Shown in pieces: positions 13,192 through 25,643 of a DNA stretch of 64,000 nucleotides. The notes below the pieces were generated by a model, which saw only the letters and a program-made list of their open reading frames with translations, was not told the DNA's origin and did not search any database. The stretch covers positions 5,063,622 through 5,127,621 of the forward strand of contig FN649728.1 in assembly GCA_000310025.1 (NCBI GenBank), in the 5' to 3' direction. Every line of letters starts with the position of its first letter. The first letter of the stretch is position 1. Made by a program: the position numbers and the translations under genes. This stretch comes from Ectocarpus siliculosus (taxonomy: Eukaryota; Sar; Phaeophyceae; Ectocarpales; Ectocarpaceae).

Positions 13192-16100
13192 CTACATTCC
13201 GCCATCATCAGGCTTCGCAGGAAAGGCTACCCCCCTCCCGAAGCCACGCAGTAGTCGGTCATCCTCGCCACCACTCCCTGGCGTTTCGCTCGCTGCAACT
13301 GGCGTTTTCTTCTCGCCATCATCACCCTCTGCCGCTTCCTCCTCCGAAGGCAGAGAAATCCCTTTCCCGAAACTCAAGGCCCGTGAGAGTTCGCCCTCGT
13401 CTGAGGGATCTCTTGATGACTCTCCCGTAGAGCCGACCGCAGACACACCCCCAGCGTCGTTACAAACGCCATCATCGGTAGCAGCCTCGACAACCGCCAC
13501 ACCTTTTCCGAAGCCCATCACCCTCTCCAGGGTAACACCATCGCTATTTTTCTCGATTCCGTCTGCCCCGGGCGAGGCTAACTGTTGTCCATCCAGAGGT
13601 GAATCGCTTCCCTCAACGGCTGCACCAGCGACCGGGAGCACCAGGACGCCGCCACTGCTGCCGGCAACGGTTGTCTTTCCGGGGTCGCCCTCGACGCCCG
13701 CGTCCACCAACAACGGTTCTGCCTTTCCCCGACCTTCGCCACCACCACCGGCCGACACGCTCTTTCCTTCTGCCCCTTTGCTCTCGCCACCCTCACACTC
13801 CCCGTCAGAACCAAGTTGTTCCATGGCCCCGTTGCTGCCCTCGGCCGCCGAAGGAAAGACGGAGACACCCGCAACATCTTCCGCCGCCAAGGCGCCGGCA
13901 GCAGCGGCAGCGGAAGCCAAGGCCCCACGACCGTCACCCCGACCTTTGATCGCCGCTGTATCCGCACCCCCCGTCGTGGTAGCGGTCGTGGAAAAGCCTT
14001 TGCTTTCGCCACGATCACTTGGTTTCGCTTTCGTTTTCTTTTCCTGCTTATGCTTCTTCTTGCCCAGTGCCGTTCGGAGCTGCTCGGCGAGTTTTTCTCT
14101 GTCAGACGGGTCTAGGCTTTCCAAATTCTTGGCGTTCTGCTGCCAGTCGGCCACCATGTTTTCCTTGCGATCCGTCTACCCGTGCGCCGTATTCACGAAA
14201 GGGGGAACGTGCGAATAAAACGGTCGGAGGGGCAAAACAAGGGTTAAGGTCCGGAGAGGTTTCCCGTGGATGAATACGATTGGCTTCTCCTATGTTTTTG
14301 CTGAGTGTGCACCTGCTCCTTGCTGGCACACATCTGAAATCGAACCATTTCTTCGGCCCCGCAAGCTTCGCCCGCGTGTGCAACGTCCTACACCCTACTC
14401 TCACCCCCTCCCTCCCTTCTGTCTTGCCTGAACCAGAGCCAGCATCACCGAACCCGGAACACGCAAAGGTAGTTTTAACAAAATATCTCATTTAGACTAT
14501 CTGGCACGTGCCATACGCGCACGGAGAATTCTTGGTCTTCCGAAGGACGCACACATCTGGGGTGTGCGGCATACACACCTGGGGATCAAAATTTACGTGG
14601 TACACCTCACCTCCCTGAGCTGTTGGCCCTTGCTCCAATCCACGACGTCCCCCTTGCCCCCTCCCGTCTCAGACACCACCAGCCCCTTCGGGACGCTCTT
14701 CGTCTGCCGCACGGGACCACCGAAGCCACTGCCGACCACTCCACGCGACGGGCCGGCTTTGCCCTTCTTCTTTTTCTTAGCCTTGCGCTTCTTGGATCTC
14801 CCGTCCTAGAGTTGGATTGCGACAGGGACACCGTTAGGGTTGATGGGGCTAGCCAGAAACGGCACACTTGCGGTGACCCGTGAGCATCATGGTCGGCGTA
14901 ACGGTGACATAACATTCGTTCTGTGATTATGGTGACAGCAGGAGAAGCTAGCTGCACATGCTTATTTCTAGTAAGGATACTGCTGTTCTCGGCCAGGTAG
15001 AGTCCGCACTTGCTCGCGGAGGGTCGACCTTCGCACGTGTCCTTGCTCTTCCCGATCTCAGTACACCACCAATACCGATGTAAGGTAACATGTACACCCA
15101 GACGCACTACTGCTGTAGGGCCCGACTTTCACACTGTACGGTTGGAATTGCCGTCCCCCTCCCTTGAATCGTTCTCTTCTGTCCTTAAAACCGAATTCTT
15201 TTCAACGATGAACCCCGAAAAAGACCAGGTTCTATGCAACGTTCGCGCACGGATCAGGCTTTGCAATTACGCACAAGCTCAACTGCGTCACCAACATCCC
15301 TGCTTCGTTCTAGAGTCTGCGGCGAACGGCAGTACACGCGCTGAGCATGTTCACGAACGTCGCCGCTCGCCAAAGCGGGCGTTGTTTCTGCCGCCGCCCA
15401 GCGAAGCAACCGTCAAGTCTAGAGCTTACCGAAAACAATCAATTTGGCTCTGGGAGCGTGCGGTGAGTTACCCACCTGTGAGCCTCCACCCTCATTCGCC
15501 TTGGCTTCGGCATCCCACTGGCTCACTAGTCGGTCGGCCTTGCCGTCAGGGTCCTCGCGCCATTCCCTCGCCCACTCTGCCCAGTCTTGCCCGTCCCGCG
15601 TCTTCTCCGGAAGCTGCCCCGGCACGGAACCAAAGCCATCGCTACCCGCCCCCCGCCTCGCCCTCTTGCCCTGATCGGACACGCGCGGGGCAACATCGAA
15701 CGAGCGGCGGTGCACGCGAGTGTCATAATTGAATCGCGTTGTGCGAATGGTATTCGGACACTTCTACTCTGTACTTGAGGCATGTGAGCGAAGAAGAAAC
15801 ACAAGTAACCAACGGCACCCACTAAGATAAAAGATCGGTGTTTAAATTTGCCACAGGATATTCCTTAAGGAAACAGCGCCGTCCACCCCAAATGCAAGCA
15901 TCCAAACGATTTGCATACACCGTCGCTTCGATGCTGTTATTTTATGAGCAGGAAAACGCCACCCTACACTCGCAGCTTGCCACAGCGCGCCCCACACATC
16001 TGCTCTCTTTTCGGCTTTGGCGGCAAGCTCCGCTGCCAGAGGTGTCAACCCACATTACCCAACCCACCCGCGACGGGGGCTGTACACTCTGTACACTCTG

Positions 16101-16948
16101 ACCGTGTCAGTGAATAGATGTACTGTAACCATGTCTGGGAGGTCTCTTGACTGATAACCAGGTGTGACTATAGCCCCTGCTTTACATAGATAGAAGGACA
16201 ACCGCTGAGGTGCAATTTCTTCCTTCAAAACCATCGGCTGCGACTACCTGTTCAACGCATGCGTGTACCACTTGTCTCCAAGGTAGGTGTAAGACACGGT
16301 GAACAGGATGGCCTCACATGTGTGGGTGCTCTTTCAACGCACATCCACGTGTGTCAAACACAGCACTTGAATAACGTGCGAGTGCCGCGTCCAGTCGGCG
16401 GTGGGGCCCCCTGCAGTTCAGAAAAAAGGTGCTAAGAAAATTAGGGAAGACTGCTCATGGGAGCATCCCATGCAAAATCCTACATCGTAATCTATGCTCG
16501 ATGTTGGCATCGAATAAGAACTGAAGGCCCTAACTGCTGTGTATGCTGCGTACAGTCTGGATGAACTCTCATGAACAACATGCGCTCTCACCTCCCCTGA
16601 TTTGACCTGCCACTCTCCGTCCAAACCCATGCCCGCTCCTGCTCCTGTTCCTGCTTTTGCATCCCCACCCCCACTCCCACCATTGCCCCCCGCCCCACCA
16701 TCATCACCTTCAGCAGCCGTGCGCAGTAACGAACGCTGTCGCCGTTGATGCCGTGTTGGGAAAGAGATTCCTCGGCAGAGCAGAGACGACGGAGAGGCAA
16801 CCGCACTCGGTACATCATCCCATGATGACAGCACCCCAGATGCGAGTCGCGGAGAAACGAACGCTAGGCATCGGTGCTTATTGCATGCCGATAGCAGCGA
16901 GAGGACTATTGGTGCAATAAACCTCGCTCGAAAGGTAGCGGAGTCCAT
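13192..16948 (-). CDS. Putative plastid-targeted protein of unknown function
   Basis: Proposed exons, all phase 0: 16592-16948, 15476-15670, 14611-14805, 13192-14163 (572 residues). The N-terminus has a signal peptide (FIAPIVLSLLSA) followed by CLAFVSP. That resembles the 'ASAFAP' cleavage motif, with Phe at +1, which sends proteins into the heterokont plastid; an Arg/Ser-rich transit-like segment follows. The body is unfamiliar: a Trp-rich acidic exon (DWAEWAREWREDPDGK), a Lys-rich exon (SKKRKAKKKKKGK), then a long Gly/Ala/Glu-rich low-complexity exon with three imperfect repeats around FGKGV (GFGKGVAVVE, SFGKGISLPSEEE, GFGRGVAFPAK). The last acceptor (CAAG) is non-ideal, and an extra small exon near 14420-14465 (GFGDAGSGSGK) or 15960-16050 is possible. 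It shares a 456 bp divergent promoter with the sigma factor. Alternative: the opposite strand at 13181-14218 is also open, but lacks splice-supported partners. Confidence 0.6.
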
Positions 16949-17404
16949 GTTTGTCTGCACACCGATTGTGAATTGGCATCAAGCAATTAGCAGTACATAT
17001 GTGTGTCGTATGTGACATGTACCTAGTAAGCACACCGACCGGCCACAGACTCTCACGGTCCAGCATTCCGGGACTGTCATATTCGACGAATCGTCAATGC
17101 CCCGCATGGTCGCGTCAGGCCGTGCCCAGAGGCAACCAGAGGTGGAAGGTCGGGCTGGGCGTGACCCCGTGGCCCTGTGTGTATTTATCCAAGGAAGAAA
17201 AAGACTGAGAGAGACTGCATCACAGAACACGCATTGCGATTTGTGGTGCGAGGCAGAGCAACCCTTCGTTACCGTGGCCTTGGAACTTTCGCTCAACAGC
17301 TGTTCAAAGAGAAACGGACAGACATTTCAAGACAGCGTTGAAAACCGGTGTGCTTTTTGGCCGGCCCGACTGCTGCTGCCGTGAGAACGTCTGTGGCAGG
17401 GATC
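16949..17404. promoter_or_regulatory. Shared divergent promoter region of two plastid-protein genes
   Basis: This 456 bp interval separates the ATG of the minus-strand plastid-leader gene from the ATG of the plus-strand sigma factor. It must contain both 5' leaders and probably a bidirectional promoter. I see no recognisable core element and assign no transcription start. The inference rests only on the head-to-head arrangement. Confidence 0.45.
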
Positions 17405-20400
17405 ATGAGGCTTAGAGCGTCCACTGTGCTGAATCAGGGCGTCCTCTTATTGCTCGTAGCTACGTCAAGCACGTGCGGGCTTCTTGCTGGCTCTACCAGT
17501 CGTCGAATCCTTTGCCATGAAGCCGGTAGCAGGAGCCGCAGGAGCACCTCCGTGGTCATGAAGCTTGCGAGGCCTCGGGCAGTGGATCGGAGGGGTATTG
17601 CATGTACCGCAAGGGCGGAGCAGCAGATACAGAATGAAAGTAACGTGTCAAGGGGCAGCAGATGGGAAGCAGCAGCAGCAGCACCATCGGGAGTATCATC
17701 AATAGCAGCGGCAAAAGCAGTGCCGGCAGGAGGATCGCCAGGGGTGCGACGACGAAGAGTTGGGAAGCCAGGAACTGGTGATACGGGGGCGGTGACGCCA
17801 GGGAAGGGCGATGTGACATGGCACTTCGACGCACGTAGCGGGGCGTGGGCAGCAGAAGAGATGGCAGGAGCTGGAGGCTCGGCTATGCAGAGTTTGAGAC
17901 AGGTGGGTGTAAGAGCCAAACGGATGTATGCCATCGTATCGGGGGCTCGCGGAACGGTGGAACCAAGTTTCCCTCGAAGCGTCCACAACCCTCCCAACTT
18001 GCTACTTGCTACATGTACTGCGGCAGCAAAATATGGCGGTCGAACAGCAGTGCTTTGCAGCGTTCATGTTTTTTTCGCAAGCAAGACACCTCCATACCGT
18101 TGCAACGTATACTAAATCCTATACTAAATCCTTACAATAGAGCGTCATTACATGCACTACTGTGAGTTGGTTTGCTACACTGCTATTTGCTCCCATTTCG
18201 TAGGTCTCAGCTACAATACACATACACTCAACTCCTTCATGTTGTTGTAAGACGGCTCAAAACTCAGCGCTGGAGGACTGACTCGCCGACTGAAGAGATA
18301 TGTACAAGGGTTGCGATTCCACGGCCGTAGCAAGATATGAGACCCCTACTTGTACAAAGATTCTGGTACACGTTCGGCGGGAACACACGGCGAGGCCATC
18401 TCTGTTCTTTCGTTGCGTGTTTGCGCCAGCTGTAACGAACGTGGTCCTGTTGACCAACCTTTATTGTGTGCTTGTTGCTTGTTGCTTATTGCCAGTTCGT
18501 CTTTACAACGCGCAGAAATCGTAGACAATCGTGGACGGTATGCACGCGTGAAAAATGAAAGAATCCTGGTTTGAGTTTGCTCTGCCGGGCAACGCAACGT
18601 AGCAGAGAACCTGTTCCTCAGAAGCTCGTCAGCGGGATCACATCCCACCGGCAGCATGGAGAAGAAACGCCCTTCTTCCAGCAACAGCAGTGGCCAATTC
18701 TTGAGAGGATTTTTTTCGCATGAAATGCAGTGCAAACACCGGGTAGTCATAGATACCACACGCCGGGAGCTACATACGTTACTCCTAAAATAGACACAGC
18801 AACATTTACAGACATATGGTGTCTAATGCTATCCCCGGCAGGCTCATAGCACCCAACAGATAGCTCCGGTCACTACTCATTGCATGGACATGAAAACTGC
18901 AGAGCGTGGCTGGATTGCCTAGACTTAACCGCGAGGACGAGGCAACGTTGTGCAAGGACGTACAGCAATGGCGACGCCTAGAGGAATTGCGCGAAGCGTT
19001 GTCCGCCGAGGAGGCGTCGGCGACCGGCGAGGATCCGGGAACGAGAGTAGGAATGGAGGCATGGGCAGCAGCTGCGGGCGTGGATGTGGCGGTGAGAGCC
19101 AGGATGTTGATCGTGCCTGTGAGCACTGTCACTTAGACGCGAGTTGAGATAACTGCCGTTGTTGCTCACGCGTCTGCTGCTACACCAACTACTGCGGTCG
19201 TCACGTTGCGGAGGATTGCGACGAGTGTTCGTAAGCATCGAAAAGTAGCGCGAGAACAAGTCGATCTCTCTCACGCTCTCTCTAGTTTCTACACTCTTTC
19301 AAGTCATCACCAGTCCCCCCTCCTTCAGGATCATCATGTTCTTCCTTCTGCCCATGACCTATCGTCTCTTCGTGCCTCTCTTGACTACACCTTGACGTGG
19401 AACTCGTTGGATATACATGTTGGCCCCGCAGGATCTTGTCGGGCTTGTGGAGAGAGGGAAGGCCGCCAGGGAGCGGCTCGTTTTGTCACACATTCGTCTG
19501 GTCATGTACCTCGCCGGCAAGAGGAAAGGGAGGACTGCCCTGTCGTCCATGGACCTCATACAGGTGCTCGGAAGCCTGTTCACGATCAATCAATCCCGTT
19601 ACAGCACGCAATGTACTTGTACCCGAGAGACGCACGCGGTGTGCATGCACGACGAATGTTGAGTCGTCAGCTGTTTAGTGCGGTCGATACAAGTCATACC
19701 AGAACCAAACATAAAACCAGGAAATCTGCTGCGTATGACACGTTCGTGTGCAAGCGTGTCGTTGTTTTCTCCGGTTGTGTGCCGTCTTCTCTTTGCGCAC
19801 CGTCTGTCCTGCTCACCGTTAGTTCATGCGCGGAGAAACGTAGGGCGCGCGATCGCACTTCACAATAGTATCGATCGCTGGGAAGCATTGAACGATCCGC
19901 CGGACAAAGAGTGCGGTAGGGCGCCTATTTTTTGCGCGCGCCGCTGCATGCACCGGTGTCGTAGGAGGTACCAGCCGCCCGATGCACACGACACGTTCAC
20001 CCTTCCACTCTCACGCACGTAGCTTTGGTGATTCTACAATTCATCGGGTCGTGACGGTGTGTTCTCGTGTGCTTGTGTTTGTGTGCCCACCCACCGCCGT
20101 TGCTCGCGGCACCACCGGCAGGAGGGCGCTATCGCTCTGCACCTGGCCGCGGAGAGATACGATCCCCAGAGAGGCGTGAGGTTCTTCACCTACGCCGACT
20201 GGTCGTTGAGGGCGGCCTTCGAAAGGGCGGTGAGCGCAAGCTTTCTAGCACGCGACGCGCTTGTGGCGTGCTTAATTTTCCGCCCGTTTTTCCCTTCTCT
20301 TGTGTACTGTCAGTGTGACGTGCACAAACGTCGCGCCCGCTGACATGGCCTTGCCTCGAGCCTAATACCCATTAAGGATACCGGGGTGCCAATCATTCCG

Positions 20401-21138
20401 GTTTCTGTTTTCGACGTGGACCGTTTTTGTCCCTTTTGTTTCTTTATCGGGTTTGCAGGAGGCGTCTCAAGCGACGACGATAGCCATACCGCGGTACGTG
20501 TACGTACAGAAGCGGCGCCTCAAGGCAATACTCGGGCAACACTGTGGGCCCCAGACAAGTCAGGTGCATGCGACACGCACGCTGCAATGCGTTTCGTTGG
20601 TCTGATATGTACCACGTTGTTTCTTGTGTTTTGGTGGGGTATTTTATGCTCGTGGTTGCTCGGATCGGATGTACCAGCGTTTGTGACCTATACAGTCTTT
20701 TGAGTTTTTTTTCTCTGGCAACTTGTTGCTTCCGCTGCTGCAACAGGTAGTTATTTGGGAATGCATGCGCCGCGTGACAGACACCCCTTAAGTACGTGCA
20801 GTATACACAAGTACAACGAAACGTGAACGCCGGCCTCAAAACAAGCCTCGACAAGGTTGCATCCATCGTTCAGACTTTGTTAGGAAAGCCTAGCGGTTAA
20901 TATCGATTGAATATCTGTTCCCTTTTTGGTCGCTAGAGGCTCCTCACCGCCCCCCCCCCCCCCCCCCCCAATTTCCCGCAAGGGTTTTCCATTACCCAAC
21001 AGGAACCNNNNNNNNNNNNNNNNNNNNNNNNNNNNNNNNNNNNNNNNNNNNNNNNNNNNNNNNNNNNNNNNNNNNNNNNNNNNNNNNNNNNNNNNNNNNN
21101 NNNNNNNAAAAAATTTTTTTCCCTTTTTTGGGGGAGGG

Positions 21139-21169
<31 letters not shown>

Positions 21170-21740
21170 TCAATTTTCGCGCATGGTTTTTCTATTACCG
21201 ATCAGGATCTAGCAACGTCCCTCGGCATTTCGGAACGCCAGTTGGCCAAGCTTTTGCGGAGGGCGAAGGATTGCCAATCTATGAACAGGGTCCTTGTTTC
21301 CAGCGGGGTCGCGCTGGGAGAGATGATACCGTGAGTCCAACCAGAGTCCAACCAACGTTGTCCGCATACTTCCGTCTTTAATGGAAGACAGTCAATTATC
21401 TGGTTCTCAACGCGATTGGCCGCCGAAAACAAATCCCTCACGAACCAGAATATCAATGATAGATGCGGGACGATTTCCAGCGGTGAATCCACAAGATGCT
21501 GTCGATGTTTTAGTTACGACCTTCTTGCTGGTGGAAACGCCTCAAGAATTTCCCACCACCACCATGGCTGCAATTGCGTGTTGAAAGCTCACCTTGCACT
21601 TCTGTTGCCCGCTCTGTCGGTGACAGGGGGGCTCAATCGTGTGAGGACATTTTGAGACGATTGGACGCGGAGGCATCGCTGGTCGGATTGCTCGGAACCC
21701 TCAAACCGCAGGAGGAGGAGGTGGTGAGTGTCCTCCTCGC

Positions 21741-21819
<79 letters not shown>

Positions 21820-22661
21820 GTTGTTCACACAATCGGTGTGATAGTCGAACGCATGTGTGGGGCATCTCGAACCGCGGCAGGGGCGCTTGCATTGAGCCAG
21901 TCGAGTAGGAGGAGGAGCGCAAGGCTTTGTTGCTTGAAAACCTTATCACATCACGCTTTCAGCGCACTAGAGACTCACTTTTTTGCCATTTTTTTCGCAC
22001 ACTACGTTGCCGTACATTTAACCTTACTTTGGCAGTGTTTTTCAAGTGACATTATTTCTTCTCACGCACGCATTCTGCTTCCTGCAACCCTTCTGTCGCA
22101 ACAAATGGTCCGTCGGTCACCGTTGGGATTTGAGTGTGGTCAACCAAGACGTATGTGGCAGGGGTGGCAAAACGCCAAGTTTGTTTGAAATTTTGCAGCG
22201 TTGTGGTCAAATCACTTGCGGATGTTTCCTTCACGCGCGTCACACTCAACACACCGGCGCTGGAATGGGACCAACACACACTCCAAATGTGCCTTGCAGC
22301 GTCTACACACCACTGCGGAATGCACGAGGGAGTCTGTGTGTGTTTCTTTTTGTTTCATGCACAAGGTTGTAGTACCGGCCGCCAGCATGTGTGTTCCCAC
22401 GATTCGCGCCGAAACCGTAAGCGCGTCATCCCTCCCATCCAAAGAGCACGACGGCCCCAGTGAGTAGAAGGCAGGGCTCATTTTTGTCATCGCTTTATGT
22501 TGTGTCCGCTCCCCGCGTTTTCCACCGGCAACAACAAATAGATCGTCCACCGCTACGGGCTGTTCGGCCGAAGAAGAAAGTCTACGCCGGCGGTGGCCGC
22601 GGTCATGGGGGTCAGCCGACAGTACGTCGGGCGCGTTCATCGGTCCGCGCTTGAAAAGTGA
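17405..22661 (+). CDS. Sigma-70 family RNA polymerase sigma factor, probably plastid
   Basis: Eight exons: 17405-17902, 18903-19091, 19432-19563, 20122-20229, 20459-20563, 21206-21330, 21627-21723, 22542-22661 (457 residues); phases agree at every junction. It directs the bacterial-type plastid RNA polymerase to promoters. A hydrophobic leader (GVLLLLVATSSTCGLLAG) and Arg/Ser-rich region suit a bipartite plastid presequence. Region 1.2 is LPRLNREDEATLCKDVQQW, followed by MEAWAAAAGVD. Region 2 is RGKAARERLVLSHIRLVMYL, SSMDLIQ, then ERYDPQRGVRFFTYADWSLR. Region 3 includes DLATSLGISERQLAKLLRRA. Region 4 is PQEEEVIVHRYGLFG with the helix-turn-helix TPAVAAVMGVSRQYVGRVH, ending a few residues later. 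Most introns are phase 0; one is phase 2. Odd points: of the two adjacent tryptophans of region 2.3, the second is Ser, and the region 2.4 helix is unusual. The donor after exon 3 (GTGCTC) is weak. An N gap lies in intron 5. Confidence 0.92.
20890..21211. other. Assembly gap with duplicated, corrupted flanks (sigma intron 5)
   Basis: A run of 100 N spans 21008-21107. The left flank (about 20910-21007) and right flank (21108-21211) have the same order of features: T-rich, CCCTTTTT, G-rich, a long poly-C, then a variant of 'ttttctattaccgatcagga'. The left copy is corrupted after the poly-C and the right copy before it. This is the pattern of two reads failing at a homopolymer, so the gap is probably an unmerged overlap. 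Confidence 0.85.
21748..21816 (+). repeat. (CT)n microsatellite
   Basis: An almost pure CT dinucleotide run of about 68 bp, beginning some 25 bp after the donor of sigma-factor intron 7 (21724). It is intronic. A similar run abuts an acceptor in the WW gene at 57356-57410. Confidence 0.95.
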
Positions 22662-25484
22662 GACAGGATCAGACAAAACGAGACAGCTGCAGCTCTCCCT
22701 TGTGTCTACGCTGCAGGCAGCATACGCCTCTGTCTGTCTACAATTTTTCTATCGAATCAAGCCTTTTGTTAGCGTTGGTCGTCTGATTAATTCAACAAGT
22801 GGTGTCTTCCGGGAGCGAGACTACTACTGACTGTAGGGTCGACCAGGTCTGGTTTAACAAAGGAATGAGTTGCAGCGAGGGTTGGCCTGTTCGCCTGGGT
22901 GGTGATGTTTGGGTTTTGGGTCCTCATCTCATCTGTCACATATTCTAGAACCGGATACATCACTTTTCGTGGACCACGCTCTACTCACGTGCACGACCGT
23001 TGCCTCTTTCTGGCTTTGGTATTTCGCAGGATGCGAGCGTCTTTCGAAGCAGACCAACAACCAAGGTTTCACCCCAAGACCATGGGCACCAATGCCGGCT
23101 CCGCCGGCGGCGGCACCGCGTCAACCGCCGTGGCTAGCCGCCACCACCGCTAGGTAGCGCGCTGTCGCGCGCCTGACCCAATCCTGGATGAAACGATCGG
23201 AGTTCAAGCTTTGAGGAGGCGTGGTAGTGACGGAACAGAATAGCGTGTCTACATTTTCTTATGTACGCATGACACGGTGTCGTCAATATGTACAGAACAC
23301 GCCACAGCGCAAGAAACTTTCATTCTGCGCGCGACCCTCGCGCTGTATTTGGTCTGAGGGTCAGCCATGATAGGTGGTGCGGGCACGGCTCAAGTTCTTA
23401 TATTTCGTGAATATCGATCTCTCAATTCCCCCGAGGCCAACTTATTGAGTGTTGGCGCGTGTTGTATTGGTTGAACATCAGCTTAAAAGCAACCCTTTTG
23501 ATGCTACTTTTCTTGGAATGCTTGCATACGATATACTTCGAAGTATTTCTTTTTGTGTATCGTGGGATCGAGAGAGAGATAGAGATGGAAAGATAGAAAG
23601 AGAGAGATGAACCAGAGAGAGAGAGGGAGAGAGAGAGGTGTAAATATTGTGTGCGTGCTTCGGCGTGGTTTTTATGTGTGCCAATGTTTCTGGCGAAGCT
23701 TGTTGTCCCACCAGAGCGCTATTTTTCATGTGCGATCGATAAATGCGAATTCTGTTCACTTGGTTGTATGCATGTTCGGGCAGGGCAAGTTATCCCTCCT
23801 GCGACTGAAACTCGCACGTCGCAAGTAAGCGAATGTGCCATTTTGGCATTCATATTGGCATCCTGCTTGGCGGGACACGTGTGCCACCTTGACAATGGAT
23901 GGAATCGTGGAAGGCACAGCGGGCACCACAGCAACTTAAGAGTTTCTTGAAGACACAAGAGTCTCGAGAAATTTTCGAAACGTTTTTGGCGTGCAACAAC
24001 GCTTTCATGCTCATGCACTCGTTTCCTGTCCCGCACCTCGACGATGCCCACTCTCTATTGTGTTAGGCTATTGCGAGCATCTTCGCCCAGCAAAACCTCA
24101 GGTGCGATGTAGTCTATGTTTTCCCCAACTGCAAATTGGGGCTTCTAGCCGGGCTAAAATTTCGACCACGGTCAAGACGTCTTGGACTACTATGCAAACT
24201 TGTACATCATTTCATGGTATGGATGCAGGAGTGATTTCCGGAGACCGTAAATCACTTCCGTCATTGGAAGAAAAACGCCACAGCAGTAGTCTATCTCATA
24301 ACGTCCGCAAGCTTTATCCTTGGCTTTCCATCAGGGTTGCGACCACCCTTGACGGTCTCCACGGGCCGCTGCCACCGCTGGCAGCAGATGACCCACGCGC
24401 AGCAGATCTCTGGGATTTGATCGAAAAGATTTCGAGAGCCCCTTTTTTGGCCAGGGAGGAACCAGCCACGGAAACTATCACCGTCCTAGTCTGGTCGATG
24501 TTTTTCAATCTTGAGAAATGCGTGGCCATCGCGTAGCCCGAAGACGCAATAATGTTCTGGGTGCCAGGCGTACAGAGAAGCAGCGCGTGCGGGAAACAAA
24601 TTGCGAGGTAGGTTTACGCGTTTCTACGGTATATGCTCGAGGGCGATTCTCGAGGACGGTCCTTGCCGAACCCAACGTTCGAATTGTTTCTCAGTTTATG
24701 GTTTGGGTTTGACCTTGCAGATATGTAATGGCTTGAGACGACCCCTACCGCAGCTGCCAGAAACCGCAGGTTTTTTGTTGCGGAGATCCGGGTCTTCTAG
24801 CTACACGATTGCGCGAGCGAGTGGACACGACGGAAAGGCCAGAGTCCAACGAAAGCAATAACACAAGCCCGTTCTCACCATTCCCAACCAAGGGATAGTT
24901 TGGGTGCCTCGCCCAAGCCGTGTTAGCTCCCACGCCAACACCACTGCGACCCAAGCCAAACCCAGGGTACACAAGGCAGTCGCCTGGTCGCCGAAACGCA
25001 GCAAGCATCGAATCAGGTGTCAACCTTTGGAGAACCTCAGCATTCCACGCGGTTTAGTGTCGTTGTCGAGGAGTCATCCGTCTGTTCCCAAGTTGGAATT
25101 TTTCTGCCGTAGATGGATTATTAATGTTTGAAGACAACGTATGCATGTGCACCAGGTAGACAGATCGGTCTGCTTCGATTCCATGCATTGCATCTAGAAA
25201 TATCCCGAGAGGCATTTCCTGCTAGCACGGCATGACGCATTTTCTCTCGTGACAGCAGGTCAGAAGCTCTCATGGTACCTTCGTGCGACTTCAAACCGCT
25301 TACGCTTGCCTGTGCTCCCCTGTAGGACAGCGAATGCCTGCTACAAGACTGAGAAAAAAGCAGCCTACTTTTCTGTGCCTGCAGCGAGCATTGTGCTTTT
25401 CGAACGCGCTTGACAAGTTTGCGTGCATTTTTTACCCAAACAAAACACGCAGATGCCGGACACAGATAAGTCTTTTGCGCTTAC
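22662..25484. other. 2.8 kb without a confident gene
   Basis: This lies between the sigma-factor stop and the possible tail exons of the minus-strand membrane protein. It holds an imperfect GA-rich repeat at 23568-23640. A frame at 24311-24521 (-), Ser/Gly-rich with a stop at its end, could be the last exon of the membrane protein. The overlapping plus-strand frame at 23991-24536 is equally open, so I do not call either. Confidence 0.4.
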
Positions 25485-25643
25485 GGGGAACGGCCTGATG
25501 TCTATGGAGAGTGATTTCGACAGGGGTGACCGCGTGGAAACCAAAGAACGATCGACACATGGTGTTCCGCACCACGCATGGGGTAGGACCGCTGGTTCAG
25601 AGAGAGGAGTCAAGAAGAAATCGCTCAAGAAAGTACGACGCAC
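25485..25643 (-). CDS. Tentative cytoplasmic-tail exon of the membrane protein
   Basis: A 53-codon phase-0 segment on the minus strand with a good donor (GTAAGC) and a GTTGCAG acceptor whose pyrimidine tract is poor. It would follow the 26282-26344 exon in frame and add a Ser/Pro/Arg-rich tail (SLVSTRSPLSKSLSIDIRP). The plus strand here is also open between an acceptor and a donor (25453-25632), so strand is uncertain. No domain is recognisable. Confidence 0.3.

Noticed and set aside
13181-14218. 345-codon plus-strand frame, Ser/Pro-rich
   Set aside because: It mirrors the minus-strand exon in a low-complexity tract. The minus strand has two further exons with matching phases and a targeting leader; the plus strand has none.
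25453-25632. Plus-strand frame between an acceptor and a donor (starts MPDTDKSFALTG)
   Set aside because: No neighbouring exon in phase on the plus strand; the minus-strand alternative continues an existing gene, though weakly. Neither is firm.
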